Source: Bradyrhizobium sp. CCH5-F6 (GTDB lineage Bacteria; Pseudomonadota; Alphaproteobacteria; Rhizobiales; Xanthobacteraceae). Taken from it: a stretch of DNA of 64,000 nucleotides. The DNA is taken from NCBI RefSeq assembly GCF_001556045.1, contig NZ_LSIC01000059.1:83990-147989 (forward strand), written 5' to 3'. A program made the position numbers and the translations under genes. How positions within the stretch are numbered: position 1 is the stretch's first letter; each line of letters opens with the position of its first letter. Of this stretch, positions 28,610 through 38,569 are shown in pieces. The notes under the pieces were generated by a model that ran no database searches, was not told where the DNA came from, and was given only the letters and a program-made list of their open reading frames with translations.

Positions 28610-29011
28610 ATGATTGGTCTAGTACTTGTGACCCACGGGCGCCTTGCCGACGAATTCAAGGCAGCGCTTGAGCATGTCATGGGTCCACAAAAGCAAATCG
28701 AAGCGATCACGATCGGCGCCGAAGATGATTCCGATCTCTGCCGAAGCGACATCATCGAGGCGGTCAACCGCGTCGATTCCGGCGACGGCGTTGCGATCCT
28801 CACCGACATGTTCGGCGGCACGCCGTCGAACCTCGCAATATCCTGCATGAGCCGGCCCAAGGTCGAAGTGCTCGCGGGCATCAACCTGCCCATGCTGGTG
28901 AAGCTCGCCAAGGTGCGCGAGGAGCGGTCGCTGCCCGACGCGATCGCGATGGCCCAGGAAGCGGGCCGCAAATACGTCACCATCGCCAGCCGCGTGCTCG
29001 CCGGCAAATGA
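28610..29011 (+). CDS. PTS sugar transporter subunit IIA, mannose-type (EIIA-Man)
   Basis: 133 residues. The phosphorylated His9 lies in LVLVTHGRLADEF, and ILTDMFGGTPSNLA is the typical EIIA-Man core. No EIIB, EIIC or EIID gene is near, so it is probably regulatory and not a sugar-uptake protein. The start has GCGAGGAG eight bases upstream. Its stop overlaps the HPr gene's start by four bases (ATGA). Confidence 0.92.
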   Translation: MIGLVLVTHGRLADEFKAALEHVMGPQKQIEAITIGAEDDSDLCRSDIIEAVNRVDSGDGVAILTDMFGGTPSNLAISCMSRPKVEVLAGINLPMLVKLAKVREERSLPDAIAMAQEAGRKYVTIASRVLAGK

Positions 29012-29325
29012 GCGACGATGCGCCACAAGCGGGGGCAGGCGTGCCCGCGGGCGCGATCTCCAAGGACCTTCTGATCGTCAACAAGCGCGGCCTGCATGCC
29101 CGCGCCTCCGCGAAATTCGTCCAGCTGGTCGAGCGCTTCGACGCGCAGGTGTGGGTGACGCGCGGCGGCGAGACCGTCGGCGGCACCTCGATCATGGGCC
29201 TGATGATGCTCGCGGCAGGGCCGGGCACGACGATCACGGTTGCGGCGGCGGGTGCCGACGCCGAAGCCGCGCTCGCGGCGATCACCGAGCTCGTCGAGAG
29301 CAAGTTCAACGAGGAAGGGGTCTGA
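29008..29325 (+). CDS. HPr-family phosphocarrier protein
   Basis: 105 residues with an 18-residue N-terminal extension over classical HPr. The phosphocarrier His30 is in NKRGLHARASAKFV, and Ser61 in VGGTSIMGLMML is at the spacing expected of the HprK-regulated serine. With EIIA-Man and HprK it forms the soluble part of a regulatory PTS. EI (ptsP) is not in the window. Confidence 0.93.
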   Translation: MSDDAPQAGAGVPAGAISKDLLIVNKRGLHARASAKFVQLVERFDAQVWVTRGGETVGGTSIMGLMMLAAGPGTTITVAAAGADAEAALAAITELVESKFNEEGV

Positions 29326-29388
29326 CCTCTCACGCCGCGCTCAACTGCGCTCCCTCGCCCCGTTCTTGCGGGCAGAGGTGAAGCGAAC

Positions 29389-30954
29389 TCACTTCGCAGG
29401 CGGCGCGATGTAGACGTTCCAGCTCATCGACGGGCCCGCCCTGCCATGGGTGAAGCGGCGCGTCGTCATCACGATGCGCTCGGCATTCGGCGCGGTCTCC
29501 GACACCCATTTCTCGAAGGCGGGCAAGCGGCCGTCGGTCGGATCGAACACGCCGATGAAACCGTATCTCCTGGCATCGTCGCGCGAGGTCAGCCCGGAAT
29601 CCCAGGCCTCCAACGGCAGCAATGCGGCCGGATGATCCGGGCTGTAGAACACCATCGGCTGGATCGACTCCATGGTGCCGGCGACGACGGCCCAGCGCGA
29701 GGCGAAGCGCGCGTGCCAGGCCTGGGTCAGCTCGCGCGCCAGCTCCGAGCGCGCGCCATAGGTCGACGTATTGCCGGCGTTGGCCGCCATCTCGCGCGTG
29801 GCGATCCAGGGCGAAGCGGCGAGCGTCGCGACGCTGAGCACCAGCCAGATCGCGGCGATGTTGAACAGTGACGCGCGCTGCACGCGCAGCGTCGGGATCG
29901 CGACCAGCGCGAGCGGAACCAGGAAGAACAGCGAGATGCCCCAATCGGTCTTCATGTAGATGCTGAAGACCAGCGCGCCGAGCGGCGGCCCGAAGGCGAC
30001 GACGATCTGGATGATCCAGACGTTCAGCGCCTGCGAGAGATTGACGCCGGAATTGCCGCCGCGCGCCCAGGCACGCGTGACGATGCGCGAGGGGGCGCGC
30101 AGCAGCAACTTGATCCAAGGCGGCACCAGCGCCATGGCCAAGGCCGCGAGCGCCACCGGCAATGCCAGCAGCCCCAGATTATGCAGCGCATAGCCGGCGA
30201 CGAGCTGATGCACCTGACTGCTGTCCTGGAGGCTGTAGGTGTCGCCGGCATAGGTCAGCGCCACGAAATGCGCCTCCGCCAGCCAGACGATGTGCGGGAT
30301 CATCGCCGCGACCATCGTCGCGATCGCCACCCATGGCGCGGGCGACGACAGGAATCGCAACCGGTCGGGATGGATCAGCGCGCCGGCCAGCCCGAGCAGG
30401 ACTCCGGATTGCCAGCTGCGTTTCTCGAAGGCGTTGAGATAAGCGAGCACCAGGAGCGGCAGCGTGACGAGCTGGAGCAGGTCCGGGTTGTACTTGAAGC
30501 CCTTGAAATTGAAGATCGGGTAGAGCGCGATCATCACCACGACGAGGAAAGCGCGCCGCGCATCCACGACGCGCAAGCTCAGCAGCCAGCAGATCACCAT
30601 GCCGACGCTCACCGTCGTCATCGCGAGCGCGTAGGTCGCCCAGTCCGCCGCCGGGAACGCCTTGAACCAGAGGCCCGCCACCCAGCCCGACAGCGGCGGA
30701 TGCTTGCCATAGCCCCAGAGGAATTTCTGGCCCCAGCCATAGGCTTCTGCGACGTCCATGTGAACGTCCTGCGCCGCCTTGAGATTGATCAGGATGAAGG
30801 TCCAGAGCACGGCATGCAGGATGGCGAGCTGGATCACCAGCCAGGGCCGCGCCTCGGGGCGCACCGCGCAGGCAACCAGCCAAGCCCGGAAGCGGTCGTA
30901 ACTCAAGCGGGTCTTCGCCCGCGCTCTGGCGGATGGGATCGAAGTGGTCGACAT
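29389..30954 (-). CDS. Glycosyltransferase family 39-type membrane protein
   Basis: 521 residues with about ten to twelve membrane helices. The N-terminal acidic loop motif of PMT/ArnT-like enzymes is seen in VHMDVAEAYGWGQKFLWGY followed by GKHPPLSGWVAGLWFK. These enzymes transfer sugars from polyprenyl-phosphate donors on the outer face of the inner membrane. A soluble C-terminal part holds FYSPDHPAALLPLEAWDSG. The start could be the ATG at 30954 or 30966; neither has a strong ribosome site. Acceptor unknown. Divergent from lepA. Confidence 0.82.
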   Translation of the reverse strand: MSTTSIPSARARAKTRLSYDRFRAWLVACAVRPEARPWLVIQLAILHAVLWTFILINLKAAQDVHMDVAEAYGWGQKFLWGYGKHPPLSGWVAGLWFKAFPAADWATYALAMTTVSVGMVICWLLSLRVVDARRAFLVVVMIALYPIFNFKGFKYNPDLLQLVTLPLLVLAYLNAFEKRSWQSGVLLGLAGALIHPDRLRFLSSPAPWVAIATMVAAMIPHIVWLAEAHFVALTYAGDTYSLQDSSQVHQLVAGYALHNLGLLALPVALAALAMALVPPWIKLLLRAPSRIVTRAWARGGNSGVNLSQALNVWIIQIVVAFGPPLGALVFSIYMKTDWGISLFFLVPLALVAIPTLRVQRASLFNIAAIWLVLSVATLAASPWIATREMAANAGNTSTYGARSELARELTQAWHARFASRWAVVAGTMESIQPMVFYSPDHPAALLPLEAWDSGLTSRDDARRYGFIGVFDPTDGRLPAFEKWVSETAPNAERIVMTTRRFTHGRAGPSMSWNVYIAPPAK

Positions 30955-31080
30955 GGGCCTGGACATGGGCGGTTGCGTAGCGCGTTTTGGTCCGTCTTGG
31001 AATCAGCTTGGCGTGAAGAAAGGCCCTGAAAATACAGCAATATGGTTGCCGCACGGGGATGTGAGTGGTATCCCGCGCCC

Positions 31081-32892
<1,812 letters not shown>

Positions 32893-33228
32893 GCAAGCGC
32901 TCACGCTTTCACAGACGCATCAGCCGCCGTCATGCCCCGACCATTCGGATCGGGCAAAGCAAAAATCCCGAAAACAACCCCATGCACAGTAGACGGGGCC
33001 TTGCTGGGATTGAGCTTTTTCGAAAATTCTGTTTTTACGAATACTGTTTGACTCGTCGGGCAAACCAGGCGCATGATGCCACCATGGCCCCCGTCGCGTC
33101 ACATCTCCCGCCGAGCCGGCCTGTCGGACTCCACCGCCGTCAGAGGGACGATCGCCAAGGCGGAGGAGGCGCGAACTCATCGCGTTCATGAATTCGCGCC
33201 CGCCGCTCAGCTCGAACCTGACACGCGA
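32893..33228. other. Gene-free gap after lepA
   Basis: 336 bases. A weak hairpin (TGCCCCGA with TCGGGCA, 32933-32956) lies 40 bases after the lepA stop and could terminate it. A short open frame from 32933 encodes about 40 residues (starting MPRPFGSGKAKIPK) but has no ribosome site or recognisable similarity. The rest, including ACTCGTCGGGCAAA near 33051, resembles sequences I recall as dispersed in Bradyrhizobium genomes; that is memory, not shown here. Confidence 0.35.
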
Positions 33229-34146
33229 TCAGTAGTCCCAGTACACCGGCACGAAACGAAAGGCATCGCCGTCGAGCGCCACACGTCCGACGGACGGGAA
33301 TGGCATATGAGTGGCGACCAGCAGCTCGCCGGTCCTCGCCAACTCCCGCAGGAGCCGGTCCCGGACGCGGGCGGCCTCCTCCGGGTCGTGTTCGAAGCCG
33401 TTGTACCAGTCGGGATGGTCGAAGCCGACCGTGAACACGGCGTCGCCGGCGAAGGTCAGTGCGTCGCCTCCAGACGTGAGACGGACCACGCTGTGCCCGG
33501 GGGTGTGACCGCCGGTGCGACGGACGACGACGCCCGGCGCAATCTCGTGCTCCTCGTCGAACTGCCGTAACTGATTATGGTATGCCTTCGTGAACTGCCC
33601 GGCCGCCGCCCTGAGCGCGTCGGGAAACCCGGGCGGCATATCTGTACGGGAGAAATCAGGCGCCTCCCAAAAGCTGACCTCGGCGGCCGCAACGTGAATC
33701 TGCAGGTCGGGTCGTAACTGCTCCTTCACCCCATCGACGAGCAAGCCGCCGACATGGTCCATGTGCATGTGGGTCAGCACCACGTCGGTCACGGACGCGA
33801 GATCGATGCCGGCAGCTTCCAGCCGCCTGACCAACTGCCCGGCCCGCGGCAAGTGCAAGTCCGGATCAGATCCGAGCCCCGCGTCGATGAGGATGGTCTT
33901 ACCGCCGCTGCGGACCAGGACCGCGTTCAGGGCCCAGTCGAAAGCGTCCGTCGGCAGGAACATGTCCTTCAGCCAGGCCGTTCGGACGGATGGGGCGGCG
34001 TTATGCCCCAGCATTTTTGTCGGCAGCGGAAGCACACCGTCGCTGACCACCAGCACGTCGATCTCGCCGACCTTCAAGGCGTAGCGCGACGAGACCAGCT
34101 CTTCGGGCTTCGGTTCAGCAAGGTGCGATGTGTTGTGTCGGTTCAT
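33229..34146 (-). CDS. MBL-fold metallo-hydrolase
   Basis: 305 residues. The metal-binding motif is VLTHMHMDHVGGLL (HxHxDH), with further ligands at RRTGGHTPGHSVV and in FAGDAVF. The fold occurs in lactonases, beta-lactamases and other hydrolases; this one resembles the AHL-lactonase/methyl parathion hydrolase-like group, but the substrate is not known. CAGGAG precedes the ATG at 34146. It is the last gene of a minus-strand run after the oxidoreductase (72-base gap). Confidence 0.85.
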   Translation of the reverse strand: MNRHNTSHLAEPKPEELVSSRYALKVGEIDVLVVSDGVLPLPTKMLGHNAAPSVRTAWLKDMFLPTDAFDWALNAVLVRSGGKTILIDAGLGSDPDLHLPRAGQLVRRLEAAGIDLASVTDVVLTHMHMDHVGGLLVDGVKEQLRPDLQIHVAAAEVSFWEAPDFSRTDMPPGFPDALRAAAGQFTKAYHNQLRQFDEEHEIAPGVVVRRTGGHTPGHSVVRLTSGGDALTFAGDAVFTVGFDHPDWYNGFEHDPEEAARVRDRLLRELARTGELLVATHMPFPSVGRVALDGDAFRFVPVYWDY

Positions 34147-34218
34147 GTTCGTCTCCTGTTGCGTGGTGCGGATCGTTCGATTCATTTCGAAATCTCCAGG
34201 TCGGTGTTGGCGAGGTGT

Positions 34219-35424
34219 TCAGAGATCGGTGACGCGCTCCGGATCGGCCGAGGCGAGCGCGGCGGCGCGTTCGGCGAGCGGCGGATAGATCCAGATCGTG
34301 TTGATCTCCCGCTTCGTCTTCTTCGCCTCCTCGCCGACCATCTCGACCTTCCGCTCCCAGCCGCGCGTGAAGAGCGCACCGGCTTCGCCGAGATCGAGGC
34401 AGGTGACGTAGGCCTTCTGGTGATACGGCCTGGTCGGAACGCCGAGCAGCTCGGCTGCGGCGTTGTTGCCGGCAAAGGCGCCCATCCGCGTGGCGTGCTG
34501 GCACGACATCAGCGCGTAGTTTCCGGCATCGTCGCAAGCTGCGCGCGCCGCGTCGCCGGTGGCGAAGACACCTGCCACGCCCGGCACGCGTAGATCGCGG
34601 TCGACCAGCAGCCGGCCAAAATTGTCGCGCTCGGCGGGAATCTGCGCGGTCAAAGGGGCAGCCCGCATGCCCGCGGCCCAGATCACCGTCGCGGCTTCGA
34701 TTCGCTCGCCGTCGGACAGTGTGACACCGGACTTATCGAGCGAAGCGACACCGACGCCGAGCCGGGTCTCCACGCCGACCTGCCTCAGCGCATCCTCGAT
34801 GATGGGACGCGCAGCTTCGCCCATATCGGGAGCGATCGCCTCGTTGCGCTCGACGATGATAACCCGCGGCTTGGCATCGCGGCCGAGGCTCTCGCGGAGC
34901 CGCGCCGGCATTTCGGTCGCCGCCTCGATGCCGGTGAATCCGCCGCCGGCAACGACGACGGTGTCGCGCATTTCTGATACCGGCCAGCCCACCAGATGTT
35001 GCAGATGCCGGTCGAGAGCGATCGCATCGTCGAGCGTATCGACGCTGAAGCCATGCTCGGCAAGGCCTGGAATGTTCGGACGGAAAAGCCGGCTGCCCGT
35101 GGCCACGACCAGGCGATCATAGGACAGCTTCGTTCGTCTCCCTCCCGGCGTCGCCACGCCTACTTCACGCGCCTTGATGTCGAGCGTCTCGGCGCTGCCC
35201 TGCACGTAGACCACATCGACCGCCTTGAGCACGTCCAGCAACGGCGCCGTCAACGTTTCGGGCTTCGGCTCGTAAAGCCGCGGACGAACCACGAGTGTCG
35301 GCTGTGGCGCGACCAGCGCGATCTCGAGCTTGTCGGGCGAGGCACCCTTGATGTCGCGCAGGCGCGCGGCGGACAATGCGGCGTACATGCCGGCGAAGCC
35401 GGCGCCAATGATGACCAGTCGCAT
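34219..35424 (-). CDS. NAD(P)/FAD-dependent oxidoreductase, NDH-2-like
   Basis: 401 residues. FAD-binding motif RLVIIGAGFAGMYAALSAA at the N-terminus; the second nucleotide motif VVVAGGGFTGIEAATEM lies in the middle; GVFATGDAARA is the C-terminal FAD site. This is the layout of type-II NADH dehydrogenases and related disulfide-type oxidoreductases. The final segment (RKVEMVGEEAKKTKREINT) is charged and no membrane helix is seen, so quinone-reductase activity is an inference. CAGGAGACG precedes the ATG. Confidence 0.85.
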   Translation of the reverse strand: MRLVIIGAGFAGMYAALSAARLRDIKGASPDKLEIALVAPQPTLVVRPRLYEPKPETLTAPLLDVLKAVDVVYVQGSAETLDIKAREVGVATPGGRRTKLSYDRLVVATGSRLFRPNIPGLAEHGFSVDTLDDAIALDRHLQHLVGWPVSEMRDTVVVAGGGFTGIEAATEMPARLRESLGRDAKPRVIIVERNEAIAPDMGEAARPIIEDALRQVGVETRLGVGVASLDKSGVTLSDGERIEAATVIWAAGMRAAPLTAQIPAERDNFGRLLVDRDLRVPGVAGVFATGDAARAACDDAGNYALMSCQHATRMGAFAGNNAAAELLGVPTRPYHQKAYVTCLDLGEAGALFTRGWERKVEMVGEEAKKTKREINTIWIYPPLAERAAALASADPERVTDL

Positions 35425-35463
35425 GTGACGTCTCCTGTGATGTGAATGGATCGATGCGCAGGA

Positions 35464-36453
35464 TCAGGCCGCGATGAACGCCGACAGTTCGGCGTTCACA
35501 ATGCTCGCATGGGTCGTGCAGATGCCGTGCGGCAGTCCCTCATGGATTTTGAGCGTGCTGTTCTTCAGGAGCTTCGCCGACAGCGGCGCGGAGTCGGCAA
35601 CCGGCACGATCTGATCATCGCCGCCATGCAGGACGAGGGTCGGCACCGCGATGCTCTTCAGGTCTTCGGTAAAATCGGTCTCCGAGAAAGCCTTGATGCC
35701 GTCGTAATGCGCCTTGGCGCCGCCCATCATGCCTTGGCGCCACCAGTTCCAGATCACCGCCTGCGATGCCTTGGCGCCGGGGCGGTTGTAGCCGTAGAAG
35801 GGACCGCTCGCGAAATCAAAATAGAACTGCGCCCTGTTGGCGGCGAGTTGCCGGCGCAGATCGTCGAGAATGTCGATCGGCAAGCCGCCGGGATTTCCTT
35901 CCGTCTTCAGCATCAGCGGCGGCACTGCGCTGATCAGCACGAGCTTGGCCACACGACCGCGACCGTACCGCGAGACGTAGCGGACGGCTTCGCCGCCGCC
36001 GGTGGAATGCCCGACATGGATGGCGTTACGGAGATCGAGGTGGTCGACGACCGCCGCGGCATCGGCCGCGTAATGATCCATGTCGTGGCTGCCGCCGACC
36101 TGGCTCGAGCGTCCGTGCCCCCTGCGATCGTGTGCAATCACGCGATAGCCCTTGCCGACGAAGTGCAGCATCTGGGTGTCCCAGTCGTCGGCGCAAAGCG
36201 GCCAGCCATGATGAAATACGATCGGCTGGGCGGATTTCGGTCCCCAGTCCTTGTAGAAGATCCGTACGCCATCCTTCGTGGTCACCGACGTCATCGGGTC
36301 GGTCCACTGAGCGGAGGATTGCGAGCGGCTCGATCCTTCTCCCACCGCTGTCGATGAGCGGACGGAGAGTGAAATCGCAGACATGACCGAGGTCGCGAGG
36401 ACCTTCCGGCGCGAGGAGTTTGCAAGCTGATTGAGCGGGACGTTCCAGGTCAT
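35464..36453 (-). CDS. Alpha/beta hydrolase with Tat-type signal (chloroperoxidase-like)
   Basis: 329 residues. The leader [20 protein letters not shown] looks like a twin-arginine or lipoprotein-free export signal, so the enzyme is probably periplasmic. The catalytic triad follows the chloroperoxidase/esterase pattern: nucleophile in [13 protein letters not shown], Asp near [13 protein letters not shown], His in [21 protein letters not shown] forms the oxyanion hole. Cofactor-free haloperoxidase or esterase activity are both possible. GGAGAAGAGGA precedes the ATG at 36453. The NADH-like oxidoreductase follows 39 bases on. Confidence 0.87.
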   Translation of the reverse strand: MTWNVPLNQLANSSRRKVLATSVMSAISLSVRSSTAVGEGSSRSQSSAQWTDPMTSVTTKDGVRIFYKDWGPKSAQPIVFHHGWPLCADDWDTQMLHFVGKGYRVIAHDRRGHGRSSQVGGSHDMDHYAADAAAVVDHLDLRNAIHVGHSTGGGEAVRYVSRYGRGRVAKLVLISAVPPLMLKTEGNPGGLPIDILDDLRRQLAANRAQFYFDFASGPFYGYNRPGAKASQAVIWNWWRQGMMGGAKAHYDGIKAFSETDFTEDLKSIAVPTLVLHGGDDQIVPVADSAPLSAKLLKNSTLKIHEGLPHGICTTHASIVNAELSAFIAA

Positions 36454-36600
36454 TCCTCTTCTCCATGTGGTTGGCATGGGCACGCTGCTGATCTAGCGAA
36501 CCGGATGTGCCGGTGCCCCAGCGCCATTGCGGCGATTGCAGAGCGATTGCTGTCGAGTCATTTCCGTTCCGATTCGATCGAGACGCGGCTCCTGATTTCG

Positions 36601-36654
36601 TTCTGACGCATTTTCTTCACGTGAACCGATTTACACTTCGTCCGAAACGCTCTA
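36601..36654. repeat. GCGTTTTC-type dispersed repeat, copy 1
   Basis: TTCTGACGCATTTTCTTCAC ... CGTCCGAAACGCTCTA. It is a diverged copy of the element at 53399-53452. It ends on the stop codon of the AraC gene, so the TAG (minus strand) comes from repeat sequence. Confidence 0.7.
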
Positions 36655-37611
36655 GCGCCCAAGCCGGCGCCAATCGGTCGGGGTAGAACCGGTCAGCCGT
36701 TTGAATGCAGCGGCGAACGCGGTCTGGGAGGCGTAGCCGAGCGCGGCGGCGACCGTCACGACCGACGCGTCCGTCTCGCGCAGCATCTGCATCGCCTGCT
36801 CGAGCCGGTGCTGGCGCAACCAGGCATGGGGCGAGAGCCCGCTGCTTTCCTTGAAGGCCCGGCAGAAGTGGAAGCGCGATAGGCCGGCCTCCGCAGCGAG
36901 CGCCGCGAGCGAGACATCCGCATCGCTCTCCGAACGGAGACGCTCGATGGCGCGCATGAGCACCTTCGGCGCCAGTCCGCCCACAACCGGCTGGACCGCG
37001 GTCGGCGCGCCGGCATGCGCGGCCAGCAGACGCGTCGCGAGAAGGTCCGTCAGTTGCTGCCTGAAGAGCGAATCCAGCGTCTCATTGCCTTCCAGGACAT
37101 CCGCGGCGCTCAGGAGCAGCCGGGAGGTGATGGGGTCGGGATGCGCAGTTCGCTCCACGAGATCGATCGGCCTGGCGGTGTCGGCTTCGTCGGCTACGCG
37201 CGCGAGCGTTCTGTGCGGAAGGTAGAGCTGAACGACGTCGACGGGTTTTGGAATATCCCATCTGGAACTCGCTCCCTCGGGAATGATGATCACGACCCCG
37301 GGACGAAACGTTCCCGTCGAGACAAACCGGCCCGAACGCCGCTCCATGCGCTGCACCGCGCCGTTGTAGGCCATGATCACATGATGGGTCATGGGCGCGA
37401 CGACGTCGTGCAGCGGATCGTGTTTCCAGTGTGCGATCCCGCCGCCGGATGAGTCCAGGGCCATGCGGAACGGCTCGGTCCCGAGCACGCGGGCCATTTC
37501 CGCGTCGGCGAGAGGCCGCTCGGCCGCGGCTGGAGTGGCCTTGCGCGCCTCGGACGGAGCCGTCGGCTCCTCCTGCGAAAGATCGTGCGAGACAGGCTTG
37601 GTCATGGACAT
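36652..37611 (-). CDS. AraC-family regulator, cupin type
   Basis: 319 residues. The N-terminal domain has an AraC/cupin-like ligand pocket (GGGIAHWKHDPLHDVVAP, GVVIIIPEGASSRWDIP). The C-terminal domain carries two helix-turn-helix units (SLAALAAEAGLSRFHFCRAF; VVTVAAALGYASQTAFAAAF), ending TGSTPTDWRRLGR. The start may be the ATG at 37611 or 37605; the longer open frame to 37704 would overlap the NmrA gene. Likely a regulator of its minus-strand neighbours. Confidence 0.87.
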   Translation of the reverse strand: MSMTKPVSHDLSQEEPTAPSEARKATPAAAERPLADAEMARVLGTEPFRMALDSSGGGIAHWKHDPLHDVVAPMTHHVIMAYNGAVQRMERRSGRFVSTGTFRPGVVIIIPEGASSRWDIPKPVDVVQLYLPHRTLARVADEADTARPIDLVERTAHPDPITSRLLLSAADVLEGNETLDSLFRQQLTDLLATRLLAAHAGAPTAVQPVVGGLAPKVLMRAIERLRSESDADVSLAALAAEAGLSRFHFCRAFKESSGLSPHAWLRQHRLEQAMQMLRETDASVVTVAAALGYASQTAFAAAFKRLTGSTPTDWRRLGR

Positions 37612-37679
37612 GGACTCGCATGGGCTCGCATGCGCGTCGGCATGACGGTCGCGATGAAGTGCCGACGGCAGCCGGGGGG

Positions 37680-38429
37680 TTACTTGCGAAGGTTGGCCAG
37701 CCAATCCTCAAAGCGGATGGCGCCGAGCCGAGGGCGGTCGCCGGGCGTGAGTGATCGGTCGTCCAGCTCCGCTCCGAAATAGCGGGCGTGTATGTCGGCA
37801 ACGACCTTGCGCGGGTCCTTGATCGCGACCGTGTATCTCCGACCGAATTCGTCGAGGCTCAATCGCTCGGGACCGGCGAGTTCGATCATGCCGTTGATCG
37901 GATCGGCAAGCGTCACATCGGCGAGCGCGGCAGCGACATCGTCCGAGGCCACCGGCTGAAACAGCGCGGGCGACAGCCGGGCGATCTGTCCGTCGGAGGA
38001 GGAGGCGACGATGCCGCCGACGAATTCGAAGAACTGGGTGGCGCGCAGGATGCTGTAGGGAATCGTCGAGCCGCGGATCAGATTCTCTTGTGCGAGCTTG
38101 GCGCGGAAGTAGCCGCATTCCGGAAGGCGGTCGGTCCCGACGATCGACAGCGCGACGTGATGCCGCACTTTGGCGGCGGCCTCGGCCGCGAGGAGGTTGC
38201 GGGTCGACGTTTCGAAGAACGCCAACACCGCGCGGTCCTCGAAGGACGGTGAGTTTGCGACGTCCACGACGACGTCCGCGCCCGAAAGCGCCCGATCGAG
38301 CCCCTCGCCCGTGATGGCGTTGACGCCCGTGCGGGAGGATGCCTGAAGGACATCATGGCCCTTTTCACGAAGCGTCCCCGCAAGTTTCGTTCCGATCAGG
38401 CCGGTCCCGCCGATGATGACGATCTTCAT
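37680..38429 (-). CDS. NmrA-like/atypical SDR family NAD(P)-binding protein
   Basis: 249 residues. Starts MKIVIIGGTGLIGTKLAGTL with the glycine-rich Rossmann motif of NmrA-type proteins, followed by DVVVDVANSPSF. The classical SDR YxxxK is replaced by YFRAKLAQE, typical of the atypical family. These sense NADP state or act as NAD(P)H-quinone-type reductases. GAGGAAAA lies upstream of the ATG at 38429. It leads the minus-strand run and is divergent from the winged-helix/TPR regulator. Confidence 0.85.
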   Translation of the reverse strand: MKIVIIGGTGLIGTKLAGTLREKGHDVLQASSRTGVNAITGEGLDRALSGADVVVDVANSPSFEDRAVLAFFETSTRNLLAAEAAAKVRHHVALSIVGTDRLPECGYFRAKLAQENLIRGSTIPYSILRATQFFEFVGGIVASSSDGQIARLSPALFQPVASDDVAAALADVTLADPINGMIELAGPERLSLDEFGRRYTVAIKDPRKVVADIHARYFGAELDDRSLTPGDRPRLGAIRFEDWLANLRK

Positions 38430-38569
38430 GATGATTTTCCTCGATTTTTCCGGCCAACGATGGCCTTGTTGCTGAAGCGAGGATGCACGCGTGCGGACGG
38501 GAAAGCCTTGCAGTCGGCTTGAATTGGGCTTCAATTTTCCTTCGGTTCTCGTCCAAGCGGAGCCCGGAC

